DNA of 64,000 bases from Kitasatospora phosalacinea. Its GTDB lineage: Bacteria > Actinomycetota > Actinomycetes > Streptomycetales > Streptomycetaceae. A model generated the notes under the pieces. That model saw only the letters and a list, made by a program, of their open reading frames with translations, did no database searches and was not told the DNA's origin. Position 1 is the stretch's first letter. Each line of letters opens with the position of its first letter. The translations under genes and the position numbers were made by a program. The stretch covers positions 88,060 through 152,059 of the forward strand of contig NZ_JNWZ01000021.1 of assembly GCF_000716545.1 (NCBI RefSeq). Reading direction: 5' to 3'. Positions 45,622 to 54,960 of this stretch are shown piece after piece.

Positions 45622-46812
45622 ATGGACGGACTGGGTGGGGCGCTGGAGCGGGCAGCTACGGACGGCGATGTGGTGGACGGCTGGCTCCGAGGGCTGGCGG
45701 GCAATCAGGTGCTACCGGTGGAGGTGCTGGCCCGGCTGCTGGAGTTCGACGAGCTGCCGGCGTCGAGCCTCTGGCTCCGGAGCAGGACCTTGGATACCGC
45801 AGCGACGGAGCTGCTGGTGGCTTCGCCAGAGGTCCAGCACCGGTTGGACGTGACGGAGAACGCGACGGCGGACGTCGAGGTTCTGGCCCGGCTCGCGCAG
45901 GATCCGGAACCCCAGGTCCGGCTCGTGTATGCGGTCATGCTCTTCGAGTACAAGCGCCGTATCCCCGCGGGGGTGCTGGAGATCCTGGCGGAGGACCCGA
46001 ACCCGAAGATCCGGCGGATCGTCGGCGAGAGGGAGAAGCCGCCCGCCGCGGTGCAGGAGCCACCGATCGTACTGACGGCGGATCAGCGGGTGGCGCACCC
46101 GGATCCGGCGGTGCGGATGAAGGCCGCCGCTGATCCCGAGGTACCGACCGTCCTCGCCCTGCGACTGGCGCAGGATCCCGAGAACGACGTCCGGCTCGCG
46201 GTGTCGATGCGGGAGGAGCTGACGGAGGAACAGCGCACCGTGATTCCGTGTACGGTGTGGCAGCACCTCTGGTCGCCGCCGTCCTGGATCGCACGGCAGG
46301 CGCCCGATCCGGAGGCGGCCCGCCGGATCGCGAGGTCGGCGCACGTGGGGCTGCGGCGGGTGCTCGCGGCTCAACCGCACCTGGCGCCGGACGTGGTGGC
46401 CCTGCTGGCGGCGGACGAGGACGAGTGGGTGCGGCGCACGCTGGCCGAGCGGTGCGAGGACGCGCCGCACGAGCTGCTGGTGGAGCTGTACGCCACGGTG
46501 CAGGACCGGTATTGGTCGGGGTACCGTCGCCACCGCAACTTCGCCCGGCCCGGGTTGGCCCGGTTCGCCGAGGACCCCAACCCGCGGCTGCGGCAAGCCG
46601 CGTTGGACGACCCGGAGGCCGGGCCGGAGCTGGTGCTGCGGCTCGCCGACGACCCTGAGGTGGGCGGCTGGGCGGTGCGCGACCCCAGGCTGCCCGCCGA
46701 CGAACTGCTCCGGCGGCTCACCCTGCCGGCCCATGCCTTGGCTGCCGCAGGCAATCCGGCACTGCCGGTTGCGATCATGCACCTCCTGCTGGACCTCGCC
46801 CGGGCACACTGA
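45622..46812 (+). CDS. Leucine-rich-repeat-variant/HEAT-like repeat protein
   Basis: 396 residues built from about ten short helical repeats with a recurring pattern such as LARLAQDPEPQVRLVYA, LEILAEDPNPKIRRIV, LALRLAQDPENDVRLAVS, RFAEDPNPRLRQAALDD and LRLADDPEVGGWAV. This is the LRV/HEAT-like solenoid common in Streptomyces. No catalytic or export motif. Such solenoids act as protein-binding scaffolds. The start is uncertain: ATG 45622 has no strong ribosome site, and the frame is open a little further upstream. Confidence 0.8.
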   Translation: MDGLGGALERAATDGDVVDGWLRGLAGNQVLPVEVLARLLEFDELPASSLWLRSRTLDTAATELLVASPEVQHRLDVTENATADVEVLARLAQDPEPQVRLVYAVMLFEYKRRIPAGVLEILAEDPNPKIRRIVGEREKPPAAVQEPPIVLTADQRVAHPDPAVRMKAAADPEVPTVLALRLAQDPENDVRLAVSMREELTEEQRTVIPCTVWQHLWSPPSWIARQAPDPEAARRIARSAHVGLRRVLAAQPHLAPDVVALLAADEDEWVRRTLAERCEDAPHELLVELYATVQDRYWSGYRRHRNFARPGLARFAEDPNPRLRQAALDDPEAGPELVLRLADDPEVGGWAVRDPRLPADELLRRLTLPAHALAAAGNPALPVAIMHLLLDLARAH

Positions 46813-46948
46813 CCTGCCGGACGCTCGCCCCGTACCACCGTGGAGCGCAGGGCCGCGAAAATCGCGAGCTTGAGATGGCGGTACGTGAGCTGATGCCCGG
46901 TTCGGTGTTGCGGTTGGGGGGCGGGCCGGTCCTGGGCTTGCCGGGGGG

Positions 46949-47276
46949 TCAGGATCGTGGCCTGGTGAACAGTCCTGGCTCGCTCTCGGTCGGAATTCCG
47001 CGCCCGGTCAGGCGCTTCAGTTTGATGCGGGCGTTGTTGATGTTGTTCGGAATGGAGCCCAGGTCCATTGCCTCGCATACGTTCCGCGCGCGTAGCGGGG
47101 CGTCGGTTTCGGCGAACACGGCCATGATCTGCCGGTAGGCGGGGCCGTCCGGCAGGGCCGGAGTCGGTGTGGCCGGTGCCGGAGGCGTTTCGTCGGGCAG
47201 TTCCAGGAGTGTCCTGCGGGTGATCGTGATGTGTTCGGCGGCCTGGGCGAGTCCGTTCAGCAGCGTGGTCAGCTGT
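46949..47276 (-). pseudogene. IS-associated hypothetical protein, C-terminal fragment
   Basis: No start codon is left. The frame reads LTTLLNGLAQAAEHITITRRTLLELPDE...AYRQIMAVFAETDAPLRARNVCEAMDLGSIPNNINNARIKLKRLTGRGIPTESEPGLFTRPRS and stops at 46949. The end resembles a winged helix and the C-terminus of the frameshifted gene at 39968. It is cut at its N-terminus where the IS5 remnant begins. Confidence 0.55.
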
Positions 47277-47744
47277 TCCGGTCAGCCGACGGGACCTCAC
47301 GCCGCTTATCGCCCAGTACACCCGGGGCTCGGAACTGGCCGGGCGGTGCTCGTAGTCACGGACCAGCCTGCGGCGCAGCACCAAGATCCCGTTGGTCTGC
47401 TCCGCCCTCCAGCGGATCGGCTGCGGGATGGAACCTCGGCCGACCAGGTTGCGCTCGACGATTTCCACCGCGATGCCCAGGCCGGCGCCGTGGTCGACCA
47501 CGGCCTTCTTGAACCCCTGGTCCACCAGCGCCTTCGTCACCGTCGAGGTCCCGCCGACGACCTTGTCCAGCGACGCGGTGCCGAAGGCGTTGTCGTGGAC
47601 GGAGGCGGCCAGCACCACCACGGCGATCATCAGGCCCGGCACGTCAACAGCCGGCCCTCGCTTGCGGCCCGGCACCTTCTTGGCGGCGTCACGTCCGGTC
47701 GTGGCCGCGGGTACTCCGGCGGCGGCACGCAGGCTCTGGGGCCG
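47277..47744 (-). pseudogene. IS5-family transposase, C-terminal part
   Basis: About 155 codons are in good condition: VPAATTGRDAAKKVPGRKRGPAVDVPGLMIAVVVLAASVHDNAFGTASLDKVVGG...ALVDQGFKKAVVDHGAGLGIAVEIVERN...PIRWRAEQTNGILVLRRRLVRDYEHRPASSEPRVYWAISGVRSRRLTG. The N-terminal third is replaced by an IS630 remnant. Same family as the decayed piece at 7540. Confidence 0.8.
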
Positions 47745-48090
47745 CAGACTCGCGGACCAGGAGGGCCGGCAGTTACAGCGGATCCTGCGTCGGGGCAGCA
47801 CGAACACGGTGCGCCACCGGCGGGCGACGATGTTGCCGGCCTCGGCCGGCGGGAACCGGGTTCCGGTGATCGCCCAACTGGTCCGGGCCGAGGAGGACGC
47901 GGGGCGCGACGTGGTCCACCGTTCGACGAGACCGGCCCGGCCTGCCTGGACCCTCGGTGGGCGGGAGGCCGTCCTGCCTGCTCAGTCCTGGCGGCGAGGA
48001 CTTCGTCGTCCGGGCGGTCACCACCCGCCCGGCCAGGTTCGGGCAGCCCTTCACCCGCTGATCCGTCCGCCGCTCGGCGGCCATGACCCC
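47738..48090 (+). pseudogene. IS630-family transposase, N-terminal remnant
   Basis: Reads LADQEGRQLQRILRRGSTNTVRHRRATMLPASAGGNRVPVIAQLVRAEEDAGRDVVH, then in another frame FDETGPACLDPRWAGGRP, then EDFVVRAVTTRPARFGQPFTR; these follow in order the N-terminal region of IS630-like transposases. At least two frameshifts. The DDE domain is absent. Confidence 0.65.
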
Positions 48091-48322
48091 TCCGGAGTGC
48101 CCGCCCGCGGCTCGGACCTGCCCCTTGTGGACCGCGGCGAGGTCGGTCACACCCGCGGCGGCGCACGGCGGCCACCGGCCGCCCACCGCCGGACGGCCGC
48201 CCCCGGACGGCTGCCCCGGAGCCGCCGCTCGGTGGCTCCGGGGTAGGGATGGGACGCCGATGTCGCGCAGCGCGGACGGTTGCCGCCTGGCAGCGGTCTC
48301 CTCGGCGGTGGCCTGGTGCTGG
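48091..48322. other. Short interval without a supported gene
   Basis: Right of the IS630 remnant; nothing recognised. Confidence 0.4.
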
Positions 48323-48676
48323 TCAGCAGTGGGTGCGCGCCTGCTCGATGCCCGGTTCGGCACGGTGGATGTCGAAGGTGGTGGAGAACGTCTGCCGGGC
48401 AGTGGCGAGTGTGTCGGCGAGCGGCTGGTACTTCGGGTCCTCCAGGGCGGCCACCCGGGCCAGCTCCGCGGCCGTGTTCAGCCGGCCCACCGCGACGTCC
48501 CAGGAGTGGTCCGACGAGCCACTGGCCGGTTGGTCCGGCATCCGGTCGGGCAGCATCCGCACCAGCGTGCAGGCCAGTTCGCCGTCGCTGCTGACCTGTC
48601 GGTCGGCGGACCCGGTCGAGCTGCAGGCAGCGAGGGTCAACACCGCTGCGATCAATGGAACAAGACGTCTCATCAT
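48323..48676 (-). CDS. Small lipoprotein
   Basis: 117 residues. Type II signal MMRRLVPLIAAVLTLAACSS with lipobox LAAC, so Cys18 should be lipidated and the protein anchored outside the membrane. The rest is helical (ELACTLVRMLPDRM...AVGRLNTAAELARVAALEDPKYQPLADTLATARQTFSTTF) with two more Cys. No family recognised. The IS1182 element lies 43 bases upstream of its start and may have separated it from its promoter. Confidence 0.75.
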   Translation of the reverse strand: MMRRLVPLIAAVLTLAACSSTGSADRQVSSDGELACTLVRMLPDRMPDQPASGSSDHSWDVAVGRLNTAAELARVAALEDPKYQPLADTLATARQTFSTTFDIHRAEPGIEQARTHC

Positions 48677-48719
48677 GTGCTGATTCCTTCCCCCGGTTGG
48701 ACGCGCCCGATCACCTTAG

Positions 48720-50402
48720 CTTGACTCTGTCGGGGATCTTGGAGCTTTCCCGGTGCGTCCATCTGACCAGCGGGCATGCTCGGGGCTGATCGAAGACCCT
48801 GTAGTTGTTGAGGTGTCAGTTGTCGCTCCGTCTCCGTTCTGGTGAGCACGTCCCTTCTCTGACCGCGCAGATCGCGCGGGCGAGCAATCCGGGCGGGACG
48901 ACTGCGATGTGGGTGAGAGACCGGTTGGACGGGCTCTGGCACGACGAGGACTTCGCGGGCTGGTACCCGCGCGACGGACGTCCCGGCATCTCGCCCGCCC
49001 AACTGGCCACCGTCAGCGTGCTGCAGTTCCTGCTCGGCCTGTCGGACCGGCAAGCGGCGGAAGCGGTGCGCTGCCGTATCGACTTCAAGTACGCGATGGC
49101 CATGGAACTGGATGACCCCGGCTTCCACCACAGCATGCTCGCCGACTTCCGAGAGCGCCTGACCCAGGACGACCGTGCCGACCGCCTCCTCGATCTGGCA
49201 CTCGTCCGCCCGAAGGAGGCCGGGCTCGTGCGAGAGCGCACCACGCAGCGCACCGACTCCACCCATGTCCTGGCCGCCGTACACGAACCGACCCGGCTGG
49301 AGCTGGCCACCGAAGCCGTCCGCGCCGCGTCGGAAGAGGTGGCCCGGACCGCTTCGCACCTGCTGACCGGTCTGGTCGACGAGGAGTGGGGCCGCCGCTA
49401 CGGCCGCCCGGTCCGCCCGGGCAAGAACCCCACCCGGCCCAAGACGAGGATCCTCGCCGCCGGCGACGACGCCTGCCACCGTCCGCCTCGGCGATCGTCT
49501 CCCTCCACGACACGACGGCGCGCTACGTCCGCCACGGGTACATCATCAGCTGGAAGGGCTTCGCCGCGCATGTCACCGAGACACGCGCCCCGGAGAGCGT
49601 CGACGTGATCACGGTCGTGGCCACCATCTCGGCCGCCACGAACGACGGCCAGGCCCTGCCCGGCATCCACACCCGCCTCGCGCGGCGCGAGCTGCTACCG
49701 GCCGAGCACCTGGTCGACGGTGGCTGCACATCCCTGGTCCACCTGGAACGAGCCGCCCGCGAACACCGGGTCACCGTCGGCGGGCCACTGCCAGGCAACC
49801 CGACCCGCCGGCACCGCAAGCGCGAGGGCTTCGACCGGGACGACTTCCACATCGACTTCGACCGCCGGCAGGTCACCTGCCCCAACGGCCAGGTCAGCGC
49901 CGGGCGGCACGGCCCCTACCCGACTTCCTCGCCCACCGCGGCACCCCTGATCGTGGCCCGGTTCACCAAGAGCCAGTGCCGGCCGTGTCCCGACCGCCTT
50001 CGGTGCACGAGCTCCAGTGGCGCCCGGAACGTGGGCTTCCCTCCGCGAGGACTCCGCGACCTGCAGCCGCACGTCCGCGCCGAGCAGCAGACACCCGACT
50101 GGAAGGCCCGCTACGCGGTCCGCTCCGGCATCGAGGGCATCATCAGCGAGTTCGCCCACGGACACGGCAGGCGCTGCTGCCGCTACCGAGGCCGGCCGAA
50201 AGCCCACCTGCAACACGTCCTCACCGCCATCGCCGTCACCATCGAACGACTCAGCGGCCGCCCTGTCACCGAGCAGGCCCCCTCACCGAGACTGCCGACC
50301 GCCTTCCAGACCTACCTGGACGAGAACGACACCCCCAGACCGAAGTCCTGTCGGACTCTTGGTACTTGAGCTTGACCGTCCAAGATCCCCGACAGAGTCA
50401 AG
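48720..50402 (+). mobile_element. IS1182-family element, 1683 bp, with 4-bp target duplication
   Basis: 24-bp perfect inverted repeats (48720-48743 and 50379-50402; outer bases CTTGACTCTGTCGGGG). Directly outside is TTAG on both sides (48716-48719 and 50403-50406), the expected 4-bp target duplication. This is a clean, probably recent insertion. Confidence 0.92.
48820..50369 (+). pseudogene. IS1182-family transposase with out-of-frame internal deletion
   Basis: Start is probably TTG 48820 (GAGGTG upstream). First frame: SLRLRSGEHVPSLTAQIARASNPGGTTAMWVRDRLDGLW...[41 protein letters not shown]...[11 protein letters not shown] up to ILAAGDDAC near 49480. Then about 45-50 codons are missing, and the other frame carries [23 protein letters not shown]...[20 protein letters not shown]...[22 protein letters not shown] to the end. 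The element can move only with help from another copy. Confidence 0.88.
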
Positions 50403-50448
50403 TTAGGGAACAGGGTGATCGTCGGCACTCGGCAGCCGATGCGTCGTG

Positions 50449-51081
50449 TCAGGACGCCGGGATGAGCAGGCGGATGGCAAGTGCGGTGATCAAGGTGCTG
50501 GAGGCCATAGCGGTAGTGAGTCGCCCGCGGCTGCCGGTCAGAGCTCGGCCGAGCAATGCTCCGCCGCCGGCGAGAAGAAGCTGCCAGCTGGCGGACGCTG
50601 CGAAAGCAGCAAGGACGAATACGGCCTGCTCCGAGTAGATCGGAGCCGTTGCGGTCTGGCTGCCGAGCACGAGCGCCGCGAAGTAGATCACGGTGAGAGG
50701 GTTCACCATCGTGATCCCCAGCAGCGCCGTGTAGGCCCGCGCAGGGCTGACGGGGGCCTCGTCAGCCCGGGTTGTGGTCTGGTGCTTGCGGTACTGGCGG
50801 ACAGCCGTGGCGCCGCTTCGGACCGCCAGAGTGATGAGCACCGAGACGGAGGCCAATCGCAAGGGAACCATGATCGGCTCGATCGCATGGGTGAGTGTGG
50901 AGCCCCCGATCACCGCGATCAGCGCATAGAGACCGTCGGCGGTCGCGACACCGAGTGCGGCGAAGGAACCGACCTTCAGAGACGTCCGAGCTGTGAGGGC
51001 CACCAGATATGTCGCGACCGCTCCCACTGGCATGGCGATGCCGTAGCCGGCGAGGAGTCCCGCGACCAGGGCGGCGATCAC
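50449..51081 (-). CDS. LysE-family exporter
   Basis: 210 residues from GTG 51081 (no clear ribosome site). Six predicted membrane helices; the start ALVAGLLAGYGIAMPVGAVATYLV and the central GITMVNPLTVIYFAALVLG are signatures of the LysE/ArgO superfamily, which exports amino acids or related small molecules. The middle cytoplasmic loop is basic. The IS1182 element ends 47 bases past its stop. Substrate unknown. Confidence 0.88.
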   Translation of the reverse strand: MIAALVAGLLAGYGIAMPVGAVATYLVALTARTSLKVGSFAALGVATADGLYALIAVIGGSTLTHAIEPIMVPLRLASVSVLITLAVRSGATAVRQYRKHQTTTRADEAPVSPARAYTALLGITMVNPLTVIYFAALVLGSQTATAPIYSEQAVFVLAAFAASASWQLLLAGGGALLGRALTGSRGRLTTAMASSTLITALAIRLLIPAS

Positions 51082-51598
51082 GACCGGGTGAGAGTCGGCC
51101 TCCGCAGTCGGCCGGGCTGCTGCTGGACTCGCACCAGTCGGGCGGTGGAGGTCGGCGGCAGGAAAGCAGCGGTCGTGGTCATGGGCAGATCCTGTGGGCA
51201 GCGCGCTTGTCCAGGCAACTGAATTCAGCGGGCGACGGGGTCACGACGGATGTCGGCCAGGCTGGCGGCGGCGGCGTACTTCACGGCACCGGTGTTCGCC
51301 CCGACCGGCACCAAGACCCAAGCTGAGCAACGATCAGATCAGGGCCGTACCTGGGGATTGACGCGATCGTGGGCCTGGGGAATTACGCGATCGTCGACAA
51401 CCAGGCAAACTCACCGGCAGGGCGACCGTGGCCGTACCCGTCTTCGTCCGTCTGGTCGGCCGGCGCGCACCGCCTGCCCCGCTGCGCATTCGGCCGGTCG
51501 GTGCCCGGGCCGTCCACGGACGAGATCTCTGATTCGTCCGCATCGGGGGTGCCGCCTGCCTGAGACAGGCGTGCACCCGAGAGGTGAGGAAGACGTTG
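51082..51598. other. Intergenic interval
   Basis: About 500 bases without a supported gene. Two similar stretches (GACGCGATCGTGGGCCTGGGG at 51360-51380 and TTACGCGATCGTCGACAACC at 51383-51402) share GCGATCG. Origin unclear. Confidence 0.35.
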
Positions 51599-51799
51599 AT
51601 GAGCGACTGGCTGGTGTACGAGAGCGGTGAGTGGACCGCCCTGGCCGGGAGGTCGGCCCTACCCGGATCCGAGCAGGCCCTGGCCCCGATGGCCGCGACC
51701 GGCCGCAGCGCACGGATGTCCCACCCGAAGCTCCGCTCTTCCTCAAATCGCTTCTCTTCCCGTGCAGTTGCCTGGAAACTGTTGGTGACGGTCCAGTGA
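51599..51799 (+). CDS. Possible small protein
   Basis: 66 codons from ATG 51599 with GAGAGGTGAGGAAG just upstream. Begins MSDWLVYESGEWTALAGRS and then becomes Ser/Arg-rich with no recognisable domain. The ribosome site is the only support; it may be the head of a truncated gene. Confidence 0.3.
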   Translation: MSDWLVYESGEWTALAGRSALPGSEQALAPMAATGRSARMSHPKLRSSSNRFSSRAVAWKLLVTVQ

Positions 51800-51870
51800 C
51801 CGACCGCGCCTGAACTCCTTCCGGTGCCGCTGATCGGCGGTACCGGCCCTCGACGGAGCTGGGAGAGTTG

Positions 51871-52722
51871 ATGACCGAACACTCCGATCCTTCGGACGCG
51901 GGCAGGACGGATGCCGCAGCAGCGGGCACGCGCCCCTCGGAGCAGCCTCCGACTGTCGCACCTCCGGGCAGGCTGCTTCCCACGCCCTACGCGGCCCCTC
52001 CCGCACCGTCCGTTCCGCCGCAGCCGCTCGCCCCACCCGAGCAACGAAGGACGTGGGCTTCTCCGCGGCTTCTCGTACCGGTCCTGGTGCTGTGCCTCGC
52101 AGTGGCCGGTGGTGCCTGGTGGCTCTGGCTCCGCAACCCGGATCCCGGACAGGACCTGCACGTTGCGGCCGGCACCGTGCAGGCGGACCTCCTGTCCCCG
52201 GACGACGTGAGCGCCCTGACCGAAACCACCGTCGTTGCCGGGCCCCGGCTCAGCGAGCCACCCCCCGAACTGACAGCCGAACCCTCGAACTGCGCAGCTG
52301 CCGTGGGCCCGGCCACCCGCACCGTCTACGGGAACAGTTGGAAGGCGTTCCTCGCAGCGACCTACCAGGACGCAGCGGGCACCGGCGACTACACGGTGAC
52401 CCAGGTCATCGGTGTCTACCCGGACGCCGTCGAGGCCGAGAGCGCCTACAAAACCCTGGCCGACGGCGTCAAAGGCTGCCCGACCGCAGTGCGCACCGAC
52501 CAGGACGGCGGTACCTCGACCTGGAACTACAGCAGCGACACGAGCAGCCCGGACGCGATCGCCTGGACGTCCAGCCAGTACGCCGCTGACGGCTGGTCCT
52601 GCTACCGGCAGGCCCGGCTGAAGGACGCGACGCTCTTGCAGGTCGCCCTCTGCCAGGCCGGCGACGGCAAAACGGCCGCCGCCGCCATCGCGGACAAGCT
52701 CGCGGCGAAGGTGACGCGGTGA
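51871..52722 (+). CDS. Membrane-anchored PknH-like sensor-domain protein
   Basis: 283 residues; ATG with GGGAGAG upstream. A 70-residue Pro-rich cytoplasmic part, one membrane helix (LLVPVLVLCLAVAGGAWWLWL, about residues 69-89), and an extracellular domain with the layout of the PknH C-terminal sensor: LLSPDDVSALTETTVV, then four Cys (NCAAAVG, GCPTAVR, SCYRQA, LCQAGDG) expected to form two disulfides. Unlike PknH it has no kinase domain. Its stop overlaps the GTG of the next gene (GTGA), so the two are translationally coupled. It may bind a ligand or the partner protein outside the cell. Confidence 0.82.
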   Translation: MTEHSDPSDAGRTDAAAAGTRPSEQPPTVAPPGRLLPTPYAAPPAPSVPPQPLAPPEQRRTWASPRLLVPVLVLCLAVAGGAWWLWLRNPDPGQDLHVAAGTVQADLLSPDDVSALTETTVVAGPRLSEPPPELTAEPSNCAAAVGPATRTVYGNSWKAFLAATYQDAAGTGDYTVTQVIGVYPDAVEAESAYKTLADGVKGCPTAVRTDQDGGTSTWNYSSDTSSPDAIAWTSSQYAADGWSCYRQARLKDATLLQVALCQAGDGKTAAAAIADKLAAKVTR

Positions 52723-54512
52723 ACGCCACCCACCTGGCCCCCCGCACACAGCACGGCAGGATTTCCACAGTGCTGCGCCGAGGACTGGGCCCGCTCCTTG
52801 CCGCCGCGCTGATACCGGCCTTCGCCGGCGGACCAGCGGCCGGTGCCACGGCCCCGCAGCACGACAGCCGCGTCGCGGCCGGGCAACCGTCTGCGACTCC
52901 GGTACTGAGCCCGGCCACGGACACCGCGGAGAGCACCGCAGCACCTCAGCCGCTGCACACCAGCAGCGCCTACTCCGGAGACCTCAACTCCCGGATCACG
53001 TCCTTCGGACGGCAGATCGAGCCGCTGTCGCAACGCGCAAGCGCGCTCACCGCGCAAAGGCAGTCCCTCGACCAACGCAGCGCAGAACTCGACACCGCGC
53101 TCGAGGCCCTCGGCACCCAGTCGTCCGCCATTTCGAACAAGTTCGCAGCCCACAACAGCAAGGTCGACGCACACAACGCCAAGGTGGACGCGCACAACGC
53201 CAAGCCGCATACCTTCCGCATACCCGCCCAAGCCGCCGAAGCCGACGCCTACTCCGCAGAGAAAGCCGCCCTCGACGCCGAAGGTGCCCAACTCGCCGGA
53301 GAAGAAAACGAACTGAATTCCGAGCAGGACCAACTGCGCACCCGGCTGGCCGAACTCGACAAGCAGCTCTCCAGCATCGATGCGGACACGACCGCCTACA
53401 ACACCAAGGCCAGCGCACTGCGGAACGATGTCCAGCAGCTGGCGCTCCAACGACGCCAACTGCTCCAGCAGATGGCCGCCGTCCTGCAGAGCCTGCCCGT
53501 TCCCCCGCCAGCCGCCGCCGACCGACCGAACGCACCGTCACCGGCTGCGGCGTCCATGGCCCGAGGAGGGGACGCACCCCGCCCGACGAACGCCACCGCC
53601 GGCCACGCGACCGCGCCCGGCGGCGACACCCCTGCCCGCTCCGCGCAAGCCCAGGCCCTCGACACCTACGGACGTCTGCACGACGTCAAGGTCGACAAAC
53701 GTCCCGTCACCGCCTACCTGACCCCCGAGACGATCGCCAGCGCCTCCACATCCGACACCAGCCAGCTCAACCCCTCCACCACGTTCGACGGCCTCGTCCC
53801 GCAGCCGAACGGCCACTACACAGCACTGATCGCCCAAGCCGCCGGACTCGGCCACAGCGACGGGCAGAACGCCTTCCGCTCCATCCTTGCCAACGGCGGC
53901 CGGGCAACAGCCACAGTCGACGGCAAGAAGATCGTCATTGACCAGGTCGAGACGGCCCAGGACTGCCGGGCAGCCGCTGGGAACGCCGCTCTGCCTGACA
54001 CCGGCTCTTCCTCGGTCGTGCCCGCCACGATGCGAGACGGCTCCCGGGTCCGGTCGGCATCCACGGCCGGCCAGTGCGGCCCCACCGAGGACGATGCCAA
54101 AGCGGCCCGGAGCCGAGCCAGTGAACTCCAGGCCCAGCGCCCGCCGCCGATGAACGACCGCGGTACGACTGCCGTCATCGGCGTCTACAACACCGCCACC
54201 AAGACCTGGACCAACCGGATCGCCATCGAGGGAGGCGGCCCTCGACCGCCGGACTGGAAGCTACGCCCCGGCGAGGAGTTCGTCCAGGCCCGGGGGACCG
54301 CCAGCCGATCGGTCATCCACGCGGAGGAGACCATCATCGACAGCCTCGGACCGGACGAGATCATCGGTTTCGGCGGTGCATCGCGCAACATATGCCGAGA
54401 CGCCTGCTACCGGGCCCTGACCGGCCGCGGCATCACCTTCGGCGGAGCGGGCGACTTCAACGGCGCACCGGACAAAACTCCGTACTCGACCTTCTGGTCC
54501 GAAGGCTGGTAG
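52719..54512 (+). CDS. Secreted coiled-coil protein with C-terminal deaminase-like (toxin) domain
   Basis: 597 residues, GTG start overlapping the upstream stop. Signal-like segment VLRRGLGPLLAAALIPAFAGGPAAGA (about 19-44), then long heptad-rich helices (about 90-260, with the repeated unit KVDAHNA), a Pro/Ala linker, a middle domain (DGLVPQPNGHYTALIAQAAGLGHSDGQNAFRSILANGG), and a C-terminal domain with H534-A-E536 (SVIHAEETIIDSLG) and C559-x3-C563 (RNICRDACYRAL). HAE plus a Cys pair is the zinc site of the cytidine deaminase fold used by many polymorphic toxins. Deaminase activity, target and secretion route are inferred. No obvious immunity gene follows. Confidence 0.75.
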   Translation: MNATHLAPRTQHGRISTVLRRGLGPLLAAALIPAFAGGPAAGATAPQHDSRVAAGQPSATPVLSPATDTAESTAAPQPLHTSSAYSGDLNSRITSFGRQIEPLSQRASALTAQRQSLDQRSAELDTALEALGTQSSAISNKFAAHNSKVDAHNAKVDAHNAKPHTFRIPAQAAEADAYSAEKAALDAEGAQLAGEENELNSEQDQLRTRLAELDKQLSSIDADTTAYNTKASALRNDVQQLALQRRQLLQQMAAVLQSLPVPPPAAADRPNAPSPAAASMARGGDAPRPTNATAGHATAPGGDTPARSAQAQALDTYGRLHDVKVDKRPVTAYLTPETIASASTSDTSQLNPSTTFDGLVPQPNGHYTALIAQAAGLGHSDGQNAFRSILANGGRATATVDGKKIVIDQVETAQDCRAAAGNAALPDTGSSSVVPATMRDGSRVRSASTAGQCGPTEDDAKAARSRASELQAQRPPPMNDRGTTAVIGVYNTATKTWTNRIAIEGGGPRPPDWKLRPGEEFVQARGTASRSVIHAEETIIDSLGPDEIIGFGGASRNICRDACYRALTGRGITFGGAGDFNGAPDKTPYSTFWSEGW

Positions 54513-54771
54513 CCGCTCCAGGACCAGCCCCACCGTCCGGGCCGCCGGTGCTGTTCGGACGGTGGGAACACCGAAACGGAACCGCTGGAACTCCATCCCG
54601 GTCCCGTCTCTCAACACCACGTCCGGCGGCGCCGGCACGGAACCGAGGGGACGGGAGCCGAGACGGCACTGACCTCGGACGAAGCCGTGGCGCAGTTCGG
54701 CCACCGCCTTTCCCTCGATCGGCGTCCCGCCACCGTGCGCCTGCGACGCCGTGCCGATCCCACGCAGACGT
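54513..54771. other. Interval after the deaminase gene
   Basis: About 260 bases where a toxin immunity gene would be expected. I see none in either strand. Confidence 0.4.
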
Positions 54772-54960
54772 TCAGGCGTGCCCGCTTCGATCCTCCCGGA
54801 GCGCGATGAGCGCGCGACCGGCTATCTCGTCGGGGGTGCCGACAGCGTCGACCGCGACAAGGAGCCCTCGCTCTGCGTAGTACCGGGTGATGGGCTCCAC
54901 CATCGCTTCGTAACTGCTGAACCGGCCGGAGAGCGGGTTCTTCGCCGCCCGGCCGGGCGG
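54772..54960 (-). pseudogene. Adenylate kinase-like C-terminal fragment
   Basis: The last 55 or so codons read NPLSGRFSSYEAMVEPITRYYAERGLLVAVDAVGTPDEIAGRALIALRED, the typical end of adenylate kinases (YxxMxEPxxxYY...GLLxxVDAxGxxDEI). No NMP-binding or P-loop part is present upstream; the frame dissolves into Arg/Gly/Pro-rich sequence. A remnant. Confidence 0.65.
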
